Source: Lepagella muris
GTDB lineage: Bacteria > Bacteroidota > Bacteroidia > Bacteroidales > Muribaculaceae
Direction: 5' to 3'
Assembly (NCBI RefSeq): GCF_004793975.1
Contig: NZ_SRYB01000005.1
Coordinates: forward strand, 1-64,000
Length of the DNA: 64,000 nucleotides
The translations under genes were made by a program, and so were the position numbers. Of the stretch, positions 1 to 7,814 are shown one piece after another (the stretch's first letter is position 1; each line of letters opens with the position of its first letter). The notes under the pieces are model-generated. The model saw nothing but the letters and a program-made list of their open reading frames with translations, did no database searches and had not been told where the DNA came from.

Positions 1-39
1 ATCGTTATTTTCCTTAAAAAAATTCACAAATCAAAATAG
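1..39 (+). CDS. IS5-family transposase, C-terminal end only
   Basis: Reading frame 1 gives the last twelve residues (ending IHKSK) and a TAG stop, identical to the C-terminus of the full transposase at 1566-2396. Only this fragment is inside the window; whether the rest is intact cannot be seen. Confidence 0.85.
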   Translation: MVIFLKKIHKSK

Positions 40-52
40 TTTAGACAACTTC
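1..52 (+). mobile_element. Right end of IS5-family element, copy 1 (cut by window start)
   Basis: The first 52 bases are identical to the last 52 bases of the complete element at 1451-2409, including the transposase stop codon and the right terminal inverted repeat ending GACAACTTC. The element therefore lies mostly upstream of the window, in the same orientation as copy 2. The base after the repeat starts a different, AT-rich sequence, which marks the true element boundary. Confidence 0.9.
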
Positions 53-78
53 ATTTATAATATATTTGTAAAAAAATA

Positions 79-108
79 TTGTGTAGCTCAAAAAAATATC
101 TATCTTTG
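79..108 (+). promoter_or_regulatory. Bacteroidota-type promoter for candidate small RNA
   Basis: A TTG at 79-81 is followed by 19 bp and then TATCTTTG at 101-108, matching the Bacteroides -33/-7 pattern (TTG, 19-21 bp, TAnnTTTG). A start near 113-116 would be expected. There is no plausible open reading frame downstream before a strong terminator. Confidence 0.55.
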
Positions 109-114
109 TTTCCA

Positions 115-247
115 AAATAAAAATACAGAAATCTATTCGTGTCCCAGCACACTATAATATGATACAGTATTATTAATTGTAATTATGGTCGTCAGTCCCC
201 TTCCTCACGCACTGCTCTGCCCTTCAAAGGCAAGCAGTGCGTTTTTT
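115..247 (+). ncRNA. Candidate small non-coding RNA, about 130 nt
   Basis: The stretch lies between a good promoter (79-108) and a strong rho-independent terminator (207-247), with no convincing protein in it. The only ATG-initiated frame near its 3' half runs straight through the terminator stem. A small GTGT/ACAC stem lies in the 5' half. It sits directly after an IS end and is convergent with tcdA. The RNA boundaries are inferred from the signals; no known family is recognised. Confidence 0.4.
207..247 (+). terminator. Rho-independent terminator
   Basis: ACGCACTGCT at 207-216 pairs with AGCAGTGCGT at 233-242, continued by TGCC/GGCA (218-221/229-232) across a one-base bulge, with a 7-nt loop and a run of T to 247. 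The orientation ends plus-strand transcription. Confidence 0.8.
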
Positions 248-274
248 GAATATAGATCCGTTATGTAGATTTAA

Positions 275-1012
275 TTAGATATCTTCATATAAGTTTTTAA
301 GGATTAATCCGGCAATTGTCAGACCAAAAATTGCGGTAATATGCATAAGCGATCCATTTGCTTTATGATTATCTTTAGATTCAGATTGTTCAATTGAACA
401 ATTCTTTAGACGTTCTTCACTATAGACACATAAAAACTTTCGTTTTGGTTTTATTCCATTTCTTTTAAATTTTTGGCGTAATGCACGCGCAAGTGGGCAA
501 CCTGTGACTTTCCAAAATTCAGCAACTTTAACCTTAGTTGGATCTATTTTCAAGGCTGCACCCATTGATGAAAATAGTTTAGCATTTGTATTTGTTGCAT
601 TTTCTATAAGAAGAGCCTTATCATCCAATGAGTCAATTGCATCTATTATATAATCATACTCTTCTAGTCGAAATTGATTTGCGGTCTCTGCACAATATAC
701 TTCATTAATAGCCATAATCTCAGCATCAGGAGACAGAGACAGTAATATTTTTTTCATTTCATCTACTTTTGCCATTCCGATAGAATGTATCGTTGCCATT
801 CGTTGGCGATTTATATTACTTACACATACCTTATCTCCATCAACTATAGTTAAGTGTCGAACACCTGATCTTATAAGACTTTCTGCACACCAAGATCCCA
901 CTCCCCCAATTCCAAAGATAATAACTTTTACATTATTGATTCTTTTCATTTTCGACTCACCAAATAGCAGTTGAGTTCTACTTAGGGCATCTATTCTTTG
1001 ATACTTTTCCAT
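275..1012 (-). CDS. tcdA: tRNA threonylcarbamoyladenosine dehydratase (TcdA-like, E1/ThiF fold)
   Basis: The 245-residue protein is an E1-like adenylating enzyme that, by family, cyclises t6A37 of tRNA to ct6A using ATP in the cytoplasm. Seen: the N-terminal SRTQLLFGE segment typical of TcdA, the nucleotide-binding GIGGVGSW at residues 34-41, VDGDKVCVSNINRQ around residues 58-70 with the conserved Arg of E1 enzymes, DAIDSLDDK in the middle and SMGAALKIDPTKVKV further on. The length fits the family (about 250-270). The ATG at 1012 follows a good promoter by only some 18 bases, so the mRNA leader is very short. It is single, between two IS copies, with low GC like the rest of this end of the window. 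Other ThiF-family roles are less likely because the DPTKVKVAEF stretch is TcdA-like. Confidence 0.87.
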   Translation of the reverse strand: MEKYQRIDALSRTQLLFGESKMKRINNVKVIIFGIGGVGSWCAESLIRSGVRHLTIVDGDKVCVSNINRQRMATIHSIGMAKVDEMKKILLSLSPDAEIMAINEVYCAETANQFRLEEYDYIIDAIDSLDDKALLIENATNTNAKLFSSMGAALKIDPTKVKVAEFWKVTGCPLARALRQKFKRNGIKPKRKFLCVYSEERLKNCSIEQSESKDNHKANGSLMHITAIFGLTIAGLILKNLYEDI

Positions 1013-1029
1013 TTTTGTTGGTTTTTATG

Positions 1030-1059
1030 CAAAGTTAGCTATTTAAGTTGATGTGTCAA
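1030..1059 (-). promoter_or_regulatory. Promoter of tcdA
   Basis: On the minus strand TTG (1059-1057), 19 bp, then TAACTTTG (1037-1030): a near-ideal Bacteroidota promoter. The expected start lies around 1023-1026, giving a leader of roughly 12 nt before the ATG at 1012. Confidence 0.7.
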
Positions 1060-1450
1060 ATTTTTTATTTTGTTTCTTTTAATGCATAATTATGATTATG
1101 TTAAATATATATGCATGTATCTCTGACTCAGATCTAATCTCTTTTTTTTCATTTGGTATAACCTCGTTTCTAAATAAAGTCATTATCTAAATTAATAGTG
1201 TTTTACTTTAAAATGAGATACAAATTCACATATACTAAAACTTAGACTTCTACCCTATTTTACTAATTGTTTATTTTAACAATAAAATTCAGTAAACAAA
1301 ATTTCCTCCTCTATCAAACATCATATAAAATTATTATTTCTAAACACTGATCTACTCTTTAATCTGTGATTATTTCAGATGAAAGATGCGTCAAATCATA
1401 CAAGAGGAAATTTTTACGTTTATAACTTTCACAAAGTTATTTTAGCAGAT
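1060..1450. other. AT-rich non-coding stretch, no gene seen
   Basis: About 390 bases with stops in all frames and no hairpin or promoter that stands out. It separates the tcdA promoter from the left end of IS copy 2. The last three bases (GAT, 1448-1450) are repeated immediately after the IS. Confidence 0.6.
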
Positions 1451-2409
1451 GAAGTTGTCTAAACTTATTTTGAGATGTTAAAAATTCGGTAAAATAAATA
1501 AAATACAGCGCATCCTGAAAATGAAGCACTATATTATAGTCGCCAAACTTCAATAAGTTGCACCTATGCCAGAATACGCAGTACTTGACAAAGATACAAT
1601 AAAAAATCGAATTATGCCCTATCTTTCGGTCGCAAAACGAGGATTCGAGACAAAATTTGACTTGGTAGAGATTGTTAACGCCATTCTCTTCAAGTTGAAA
1701 AGCGGATGTCAGTGGCGAATGCTTCCCACAGGTCATCTGTTCAGTGGTGTTGCACCAAGCTGGAAAACGGTTTTCCACCATTATCGCAAATGGTGCAAGG
1801 CCGGAGAATGGAAACGCGTCTTTACCGAACTTCTCAAGGCAAACAAGGATAAGGTGGATTTGTCCCTTTCCCATATAGATGGCTCCCATACCACCGCATA
1901 TCGCGGAGGTGAAATGGTTGAATATCAAGGTCGGAAGAAGAGGAATACTACTAATGCCCTCTATCTTAGTGACAGAAACGGACTTCCTCTGGCCATGTCC
2001 GAACCGCAGAGCGGCAACCATGCTGACCTTTATGAGATTGAAAAGAGGATAGACGAACTTATGCAGCAGCTCAGGGAAGCGAGCATCCGTACTGACGGTC
2101 TTTTCTGCAATCTTGATGCCGGCTTTGACGGGAAGAGTCTCCGTACTGCACTTGACAGTCACAATGTCATTTCCAACGTATGCCCTAACCGAAGAAATGG
2201 AGGAGAGACTGAAGACGAATATCTGTTCGATGAGCAGATGTACAGTGAACGCTGGATTGTGGAAAGAACGAACGCCTGGATGGATGGCTTCAAGTCCATC
2301 CTCACACGATTCGACACAACCGTTTCCAGTTGGAAAGGTTGGAATTATCTGGCCTTCATCGTTATTTTCCTTAAAAAAATTCACAAATCAAAATAGTTTA
2401 GACAACTTC
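1451..2409 (+). mobile_element. Complete IS5-family insertion sequence, copy 2 (959 bp)
   Basis: The left end starts GAAGTTGTCTAAACT (1451) and the right end is its inverted match ending at 2409; the two repeats agree over 15 bases, then with a one-base offset over several more. GAT flanks both sides (1448-1450 and 2410-2412), a probable 3-bp target duplication that fixes the boundaries. It contains one intact transposase gene. The last 52 bases recur at 1-52, so at least two copies lie within about 1.4 kb in the same direction. The duplication around this copy points to its own independent insertion. Confidence 0.88.
1566..2396 (+). CDS. IS5-family transposase (DDE)
   Basis: This 276-residue DDE transposase has an N-terminal domain of the IS5/IS427-type (FKLKSGCQWRMLP, residues about 40-52, and a WKTVFHHYRKW stretch). 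The catalytic triad is readable: Asp105 in HIDGSHT, Asp184 in NLDAGFDG and Glu233 in WIVERTNAW. The length and spacing are normal for the group and there is no internal stop or frameshift, so the element looks active. ATG at 1566 is the only sensible start. In many IS5 elements the gene is split; here it is a single frame. Confidence 0.93.
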   Translation: MPEYAVLDKDTIKNRIMPYLSVAKRGFETKFDLVEIVNAILFKLKSGCQWRMLPTGHLFSGVAPSWKTVFHHYRKWCKAGEWKRVFTELLKANKDKVDLSLSHIDGSHTTAYRGGEMVEYQGRKKRNTTNALYLSDRNGLPLAMSEPQSGNHADLYEIEKRIDELMQQLREASIRTDGLFCNLDAGFDGKSLRTALDSHNVISNVCPNRRNGGETEDEYLFDEQMYSERWIVERTNAWMDGFKSILTRFDTTVSSWKGWNYLAFIVIFLKKIHKSK

Positions 2410-2659
2410 GATTGTTTACTTAATTATTACTAATAAAAGTTTATTTTTATATTATCAACTTACTTTATCCTTATAGGCAACGTTATTTAATTATGACATC
2501 TCAAATTTGAGGCATATTTATTTTGAAGCAATCAATTGTCAAATAGTTTGATTTTCTTCAATATAATTCACACGGAATAATCCGTCAGCTATAGTTCAAT
2601 TCTTAATTTATTTTTCATTTGAATTGGAGTGAAAATATGCCTAACAATATTTGAATATT

Positions 2660-3202
2660 ATGAATACGAATAATAATTTGAACAGATTTAAAGACTCCAT
2701 GCGACGACTATTATATAGTATCCTATTAATAATTATATTAATGGCAATCTCACCATTCGGAGTTTTTAGTTCTGGAGTAAAAACATCTGGCGAAGGATTT
2801 AGTCCTGAATTCGAAAAGGCTATAGCAATTATAAAAAAATATGAGGGGTTACATAGAAATAGAGGGAACCTTATCGGTTATGGTCATCAAGTTATTGCTG
2901 GTGACGGCTATAAAAGAGGAACAAATCTTACGGAAAAACAAGCAGATGCATTATTAAGGAAAGATCTTTCAGATCTATGCAAGAGATACCGTAGTTTCGG
3001 GAAGGATAGCCTTATTCTCAGTGCTTTAGCTTATAACTGTGGAACTGGTATAGTCGCAAAATCATCTGTATACAAAAAACTTAAAAATGGTAATAGAGAT
3101 GTGAAAACTGCTTATCTTTCCTATAATAGAATTAGAGGTAAAGTTAATTCACAACTTAAAAGAAGAAGACTCGAAGAATTCGATGCTTTATTCATTCCCT
3201 AA
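2660..3202 (+). CDS. Phage-type lysozyme (GH24-like) as found in Bacteroides conjugative elements
   Basis: An N-terminal hydrophobic segment (residues about 17-36) suggests export or membrane anchoring. The rest resembles phage-type lysozymes: KKYEGLH with the catalytic Glu, GYGHQV, a LTEKQADALLRKDL helix, LSALAYNCGTG and a C-terminal RRRLEEF. It most resembles the roughly 170-residue lysozymes carried by Bacteroides conjugative transposons, which open peptidoglycan for transfer. As in those, the Glu-to-GYGH spacing is short and the T4-type Asp/Thr pair is not evident, so catalysis by the standard T4 mechanism is uncertain. The start is placed at ATG 2660; a TTG three codons earlier is in frame but less likely. 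No transfer genes are visible nearby, so it may be a remnant of an element. The GC content is low. Confidence 0.75.
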   Translation: MNTNNNLNRFKDSMRRLLYSILLIIILMAISPFGVFSSGVKTSGEGFSPEFEKAIAIIKKYEGLHRNRGNLIGYGHQVIAGDGYKRGTNLTEKQADALLRKDLSDLCKRYRSFGKDSLILSALAYNCGTGIVAKSSVYKKLKNGNRDVKTAYLSYNRIRGKVNSQLKRRRLEEFDALFIP

Positions 3203-3207
3203 TTTTT

Positions 3208-3260
3208 TTGCTCAATTTTAGAAAAACTTATGCTAAAAATGTTATTTAAACGTTGAGCAA
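3208..3260. repeat. Inverted repeat between lysozyme and lipoprotein genes
   Basis: TTGCTCAA at 3208-3215 is repeated inverted as TTGAGCAA at 3253-3260, with 37 nt between. The second arm ends about 18 bases before the lipoprotein ATG. It could be an operator or a loose stem; the function is unknown. Confidence 0.35.
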
Positions 3261-3278
3261 CTATAAGAGATAAAGAAA

Positions 3279-4136
3279 ATGAAATCAATACTACACATAC
3301 TACTCCATTCTATCCTTATACTATTTATGGGGTTATCCTTATGTGCTTGTTCTGAAAAAAGAACTGACAATTTAAATGAAGGACTTCCTCAAGAAATACG
3401 TGAAATTGCCATAGCAATTATAAAGGATTCACCTCAAGAATTCGCCTCAGTTATTTCTTACCCTATTGAGAGACCATATCCATTAAAAAACGTTAAGGAT
3501 TCAACCGAAATGGTAAAATACTACCCCACTTTAATGGATGATACAATAAAAAAAGCTGTTAAAGAGTCTCCTGACTCTGCATGGCAATATTGTGGCTGGA
3601 GAGGATGGACTTTAAATAATGGTTCTTATTTTTGGATTGATGATGGCAAAATATATGAAGTCACTTATACCTCTACAAAAGAGAACATTATGCTTGACTC
3701 TCTTAGAAATATAGAAATCTCAACTCTTGAGCCGTCTTTACAAGCAGGATGGACTCCTGTAATGTGTGTACAAGATACTGATAGTGGGGAATTATTCCGA
3801 ATAGACCTACAAGATGGCACAAATCCTCCAATATACCGTCTCGCCGGATATAATCCAGGAGCAGATCTTTCAGGAGAACCAGAATATATTCTTTATGGAT
3901 CTCTTGAGCTTGAAGGATCCATGGCAAACAGGTTTTATCATTTTATAGGAGAGGATGGTTCCACTGCTCAATATTCACCGGATGTCATATCTAATGAAGA
4001 CACTCCGCAAATTGAAATTGAAATAAAAGGTCACGCAAAAAGATACAAGGCTAAACCGGATTATTGGCTTGATCATATTAGATTGAAACAAATACAATCC
4101 ACTTATGATTCCATATCAAATATTGATATGAAGTGA
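3279..4136 (+). CDS. Lipoprotein of unknown function
   Basis: The 285-residue protein begins with a signal sequence ending LSLCACS, a good lipobox, so the mature protein is probably a lipidated outer- or inner-membrane protein starting at Cys24 or so. The body is rich in Trp/Tyr/Asp (WQYCGWRGWT, then an alternating hydrophobic pattern with YILYGSLELEG) and looks like a beta-sandwich, but no family is recognised. It starts 76 bp after the lysozyme gene on the same strand, so the two may be cotranscribed; a role connected with the lysozyme is only a guess. The last codons and the stop lie inside a perfect 30-bp inverted repeat. Codon use is AT-rich like its neighbour. Confidence 0.7.
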   Translation: MKSILHILLHSILILFMGLSLCACSEKRTDNLNEGLPQEIREIAIAIIKDSPQEFASVISYPIERPYPLKNVKDSTEMVKYYPTLMDDTIKKAVKESPDSAWQYCGWRGWTLNNGSYFWIDDGKIYEVTYTSTKENIMLDSLRNIEISTLEPSLQAGWTPVMCVQDTDSGELFRIDLQDGTNPPIYRLAGYNPGADLSGEPEYILYGSLELEGSMANRFYHFIGEDGSTAQYSPDVISNEDTPQIEIEIKGHAKRYKAKPDYWLDHIRLKQIQSTYDSISNIDMK

Positions 4137-4188
4137 CATAAGAAAATGGACTGAATTGAATTCAGTCCATTTTCTTATGTCACTTCAT
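4128..4188. terminator. 61-bp perfect palindrome, bidirectional terminator-like
   Basis: Bases 4128-4157 are the exact reverse complement of 4159-4188, with a single G at the centre. The left arm includes the last two codons and the TGA of the lipoprotein gene; the right arm is eight bases from the stop of the convergent gene. ATTTTT follows on the plus side. The length of the perfect stem is well beyond a usual terminator. Confidence 0.75.
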
Positions 4189-4196
4189 ACACATTT

Positions 4197-5573
4197 TTAA
4201 AATGGGAAATTTATGCCTAAATTCAATGCAGCATTAGAATTTAATGGCACACCCTCTTTAGATAGCTTTCCTATAGTCTGATCCATACCTACAAATAAAT
4301 TGAAACCTGTTGTATGCAAATTAAATAGCCAACCAAAGCCTATACCATAAGTTCCAGCGACAACATTAACATCTGCTGATATAAAATTTACAGGACATAT
4401 ATTGGCAGACAATCTAAATTGAGTCCAGCTATATTTCCCATTTATCTTTGAGGAATTTAACAATCCAAAATGAAGACGTCTATATACCGGCAATTCGTAT
4501 TCTACACCAAAGTTAAGGGTAGTTGACAATGCACGAGTACGTGATGAGATTTCTTCTACATCTGACATCTGATATAATTTAGCAATATCATCTGTGAGTC
4601 TATCCCATTCTTTATCAAAATAATGTTCGTTTTCTTTATCTGCACTGAAAATAAATGAATTCGTATTAACTATCTGAGTTCCATCTGTTGAAGCTTTCTG
4701 TGTCTTTCCCCAATTCATAAATCCTAAATCAAGTGCAGCTATAGAAAATTGGAAATCATTCCATTTATACTGTGCTCCAAGATCAAGACCCAATCCAAAT
4801 CCTTGTGGTTTAAACTTATCAATCTCGCCACCTGAGACATAATCCTTTCCCGTCTGATCACTATGGTCCATATTATATCTGAAGCCTCCTACTGATGCAT
4901 ATACCTCAGCATTTGTTCGGGCAATCCACTCATTTTCTCCCAACATCAATTTTGCGTCATTGAACTGGAAATCAAAATTACCGACACCTACAAGAGCTTT
5001 AATTGTAGCACCCACACGTAGACCTGGCACTTGCCGAATATCCCTTGAATGGTTTAATGCAATTTGGGCATAGGCATTCGCATTTGCGAACATATTTTCT
5101 ATCTCATAAGTATCATTAGTAACACCTTCTTTTGCCAATGAAAAGAATGAACCTGGCACTGAGGCATCCACACTTGCCACACCTCCAATAGAGATAGTAT
5201 TATATCCTCCTATACCTTTAAAACCTACCGACAAAATATCTATCTTTTCATTTGTGCCCAATCTATTCTTCGCACTAAATTTTTTCATCGCTTCACTCTC
5301 ACTAATGCCAGGATTAGTAAACAATACTGTCTTACCATTAAGAGTATACACCACATCTTTGACATGTAAATTTCCATGCATGTTGATGTTTAAATTGCCA
5401 ATAGCTGGAAATGATACAAAACCCTTTTCGTTTCCAAATGCTGGATTCATTTGGAAACGGTAGTCATAGTTTTCCAAGAAATATCCTGAATATGTAGTTT
5501 GTGAAAAAATCCCTATAGTGCTGCATAATGATATGCCTGCACATATTATTATTTTTTTAATCGAAAATTTCAT
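4197..5573 (-). CDS. DUF5723 family protein, probable outer-membrane beta-barrel
   Basis: The 458-residue protein has a signal peptide (to about residue 24, ending GIFS|QTT) and then a SGYFLENYDYRFQMNPAFG motif typical of DUF5723. The remainder alternates in the manner of transmembrane beta strands (GLLNSSKINGKYSW, FGLGLDLGAQYKW, LNLGINFPF) and ends in an aromatic residue, as outer-membrane barrels do. The function is unknown in the family. It is the second gene of a two-gene unit, 28 bp after the lipoprotein gene at 5602-7344, so barrel and lipoprotein probably act together at the outer membrane. Confidence 0.8.
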   Translation of the reverse strand: MKFSIKKIIICAGISLCSTIGIFSQTTYSGYFLENYDYRFQMNPAFGNEKGFVSFPAIGNLNINMHGNLHVKDVVYTLNGKTVLFTNPGISESEAMKKFSAKNRLGTNEKIDILSVGFKGIGGYNTISIGGVASVDASVPGSFFSLAKEGVTNDTYEIENMFANANAYAQIALNHSRDIRQVPGLRVGATIKALVGVGNFDFQFNDAKLMLGENEWIARTNAEVYASVGGFRYNMDHSDQTGKDYVSGGEIDKFKPQGFGLGLDLGAQYKWNDFQFSIAALDLGFMNWGKTQKASTDGTQIVNTNSFIFSADKENEHYFDKEWDRLTDDIAKLYQMSDVEEISSRTRALSTTLNFGVEYELPVYRRLHFGLLNSSKINGKYSWTQFRLSANICPVNFISADVNVVAGTYGIGFGWLFNLHTTGFNLFVGMDQTIGKLSKEGVPLNSNAALNLGINFPF

Positions 5574-5601
5574 AATTAATTGAAAATAGCGTTCTTATTC
5601 A

Positions 5602-7344
5602 TTAAAATTCCTTAGTATAATTTCCGCTAACTTTAGCCCGTAAATTGCTTAGAGTTATTGTCTGCGATGGAGCCAATGCCTCATTTGATGTAGGAAGCAC
5701 GGTCGCTGTAAATATTATGCCGTCAAGATTCTTTATCTCTCCCGTTATCCTTATATTAATTTCTTGATTAGCATTCTCCGGCACTTCTGCACCAACTATT
5801 TCTACATCTTTAATCTTATTACCATTCCTATCAATAGGATAGCCCGAAATATTTGCTTTAAGTGGCAAATTATTAGTAACCATAACATTGATTTCAAGCT
5901 TTTCAATTGTCAGTGCATCAAGATCTTCACTACCCCAACCATCAACCTTATCCGTATAGACGATCTGTGTTGGTGTGTCTGATGATTCCGACAAGGCAAG
6001 TGGAGCAACAAATTCCCATATTCCTTCCACTGGTTCAATTGAATGTCCAAGAGGGAATTTAACCACCTTTTGTCGATTTATGCAAGGATCTACAAGATTT
6101 ATCTTAAGTTGTGATGGAATACCATTTCCACTAAGCACTCCCCCCAATGTTGAGAAAGCTACATTCTTAGGATTATTAAAGGAAGAAGGTACATCTTCTG
6201 CCCCATTAGGACTAAGACAGAAATTATAAGATTCCTCATTCCCTTTATCATAACCTATGGTAAAGAATCCGTTATCCAAGCCAAATGTTTTAGGGGATTC
6301 ATTTTCGCGTATTGCCATTATATCTAACCCTGTACGAAAACCAAGATTATACTTCGCAATTGGATTATTAATGCCTATATATATCTGCGGATTATAAAGC
6401 ACCAGATTTGTCTTATCCTGAGAAAGGAAATCTGGCAACTCATTGAGACTTATTGGTGCTATATCCAATCCATTCCCATCAAAATGATATTCTACCTCTC
6501 CCGATACTGCGGTTATTGCCATATCTGATAGTAAGTATGATATGTTTAAATTTACAGACGAACCAAGAGTACAATTTGAATCTGATGAGAGTTTTAGATT
6601 TGCACTTTCGATGTTCAAATTACTAATCAAGGACAATTCCCTATTTTCTATTGAGCAATTATTTACCTCTAAATCTATTTTAGTCACAATAATTTCCAAA
6701 GATGTTTTCCCATTAGCAAACATCAGATTTCCTACAGAATATTCTCCTGTCTGAGCATCATATCTTCCTTCAGGAATACTATGTGATATTTCAAGACCTT
6801 TAGGTATTTCAATTTTAATATCTGACAATTTAGCATTTATATTTTCTGGAAGATTTTCAGCCGAAAAATTTATCACAAATTTTATTTCATCTGAATAAAT
6901 TTCTGTTAGGCTTATTATTGATTCATCAATATCTTCAGCCCGATAAACCACTCCCCTCTTTATCGGAGAAACTAACGGGATAATAGTATCTTCTACCCCA
7001 ATCGAAATACCACTTGTTGGAAAAATTACTTCTGCCGATAAAAGTTCGGGAGATGAAGCCTTGAATGATGGTATATAAATGGGATCCGATTTGAAAGAAC
7101 CCGATTCTTTTATACCATAAACATCCTCTCCATTATGATTTATATAATGGATTTTGTCTCCTAGTTTTACTTCTATGATATCTCCCAATTTTATTGACTC
7201 CAAATTGATCGGGACTACCAAATCTTTTACCTTAAACTCTGATGTGGTGTCTATGTTTGACAAATCATATTTTTCGTCAATACAACAAGTCAACGAAAAC
7301 ATTGTCAAGAGCGTCAAACCACCTTTTACAATTATTTGTTTCAT
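5602..7344 (-). CDS. Large lipoprotein of unknown function, partner of DUF5723 barrel
   Basis: This 580-residue protein starts with a signal peptide and a lipobox-like SLTCC (Cys20/21). The body is entirely beta-rich, with repeated stretches such as KIDLEVNNCSIENRELS and LEINVMVTNNLPLKANISG, consistent with several Ig-like sandwiches, but no catalytic motif is seen. The C-terminal part (TGEIKNLDGIIFTATVLP) resembles carbohydrate- or protein-binding surface lipoproteins in outline only. A promoter box lies about 55 bp upstream, and the gene heads a two-gene unit with the DUF5723 barrel. No family name can be given with confidence. Confidence 0.7.
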   Translation of the reverse strand: MKQIIVKGGLTLLTMFSLTCCIDEKYDLSNIDTTSEFKVKDLVVPINLESIKLGDIIEVKLGDKIHYINHNGEDVYGIKESGSFKSDPIYIPSFKASSPELLSAEVIFPTSGISIGVEDTIIPLVSPIKRGVVYRAEDIDESIISLTEIYSDEIKFVINFSAENLPENINAKLSDIKIEIPKGLEISHSIPEGRYDAQTGEYSVGNLMFANGKTSLEIIVTKIDLEVNNCSIENRELSLISNLNIESANLKLSSDSNCTLGSSVNLNISYLLSDMAITAVSGEVEYHFDGNGLDIAPISLNELPDFLSQDKTNLVLYNPQIYIGINNPIAKYNLGFRTGLDIMAIRENESPKTFGLDNGFFTIGYDKGNEESYNFCLSPNGAEDVPSSFNNPKNVAFSTLGGVLSGNGIPSQLKINLVDPCINRQKVVKFPLGHSIEPVEGIWEFVAPLALSESSDTPTQIVYTDKVDGWGSEDLDALTIEKLEINVMVTNNLPLKANISGYPIDRNGNKIKDVEIVGAEVPENANQEINIRITGEIKNLDGIIFTATVLPTSNEALAPSQTITLSNLRAKVSGNYTKEF

Positions 7345-7814
7345 GATAAGGAATAAATATAATATTTAATGCAAATCTTTTCAGCTTGTTTTATATCAAC
7401 AAAGTTAATAAATTTTATCCATATTACTTACAAAATTAAAAATATTTTAATAATTGTGAAAACAAATCCGATAATCAAATGCCATAGCTCATTAAAAATA
7501 TTAGCTATCGTTCTCTTTAGTCAATCAACATTGTAATCCCGAAGCAACTTATAACTGCAGACAAATCACTTTGGAATCCCCAAAAATTATATGTCATCCC
7601 ATATATTACAATTTATAATATTATAAATGCCTAATAACTCATCCATAACTTAATCTTGATACATTTGATTTTACAAATATTAAAAATTTTGATACAAATA
7701 ATAAATCCCATCTTAATTCTTATTAATAATTTTGCAAATGATTAGAGCGAGAGACAAATATTGCACCTGCACTTTTGCTCCAATACAAATAATCATTATA
7801 ACATAACCTACCCT
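7345..7814. other. AT-rich intergenic region between divergent genes
   Basis: About 470 bases with no gene. It holds the minus-strand promoter above and, on the plus strand, a TAATTTTG box at 7727-7734 without a clear -33 partner, which could serve the GH43 gene with a leader near 75 nt. Nothing else stands out. Confidence 0.55.
7400..7433 (-). promoter_or_regulatory. Probable promoter of the 580-residue lipoprotein/DUF5723 unit
   Basis: TAACTTTG on the minus strand (7407-7400) is an exact -7 box. The nearest upstream TTTG (7434-7431) is 23 bp away, a little longer than the usual 19-21, so the -33 assignment is weak. Confidence 0.5.

Noticed and set aside
185..250. Short protein of about 22 codons starting ATG 185
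   Set aside because: It passes straight through the terminator stem and loop, and no ribosome binding site is visible.
1437..2384. Long open frame on the minus strand across the IS
   Set aside because: It lies wholly antisense to the transposase gene, which has the DDE motifs; the antisense translation has no recognisable domain.
1..2409. Composite transposon formed by the two IS copies
   Set aside because: Copy 2 has its own GAT duplication on both sides, which fits a separate insertion; the outer flank of copy 1 is not in the window, so a composite cannot be shown.
7761..7814. Upstream start for the GH43 gene
   Set aside because: It would put 18 polar residues ahead of a clean signal peptide; ATG 7815 gives a normal exported N-terminus.
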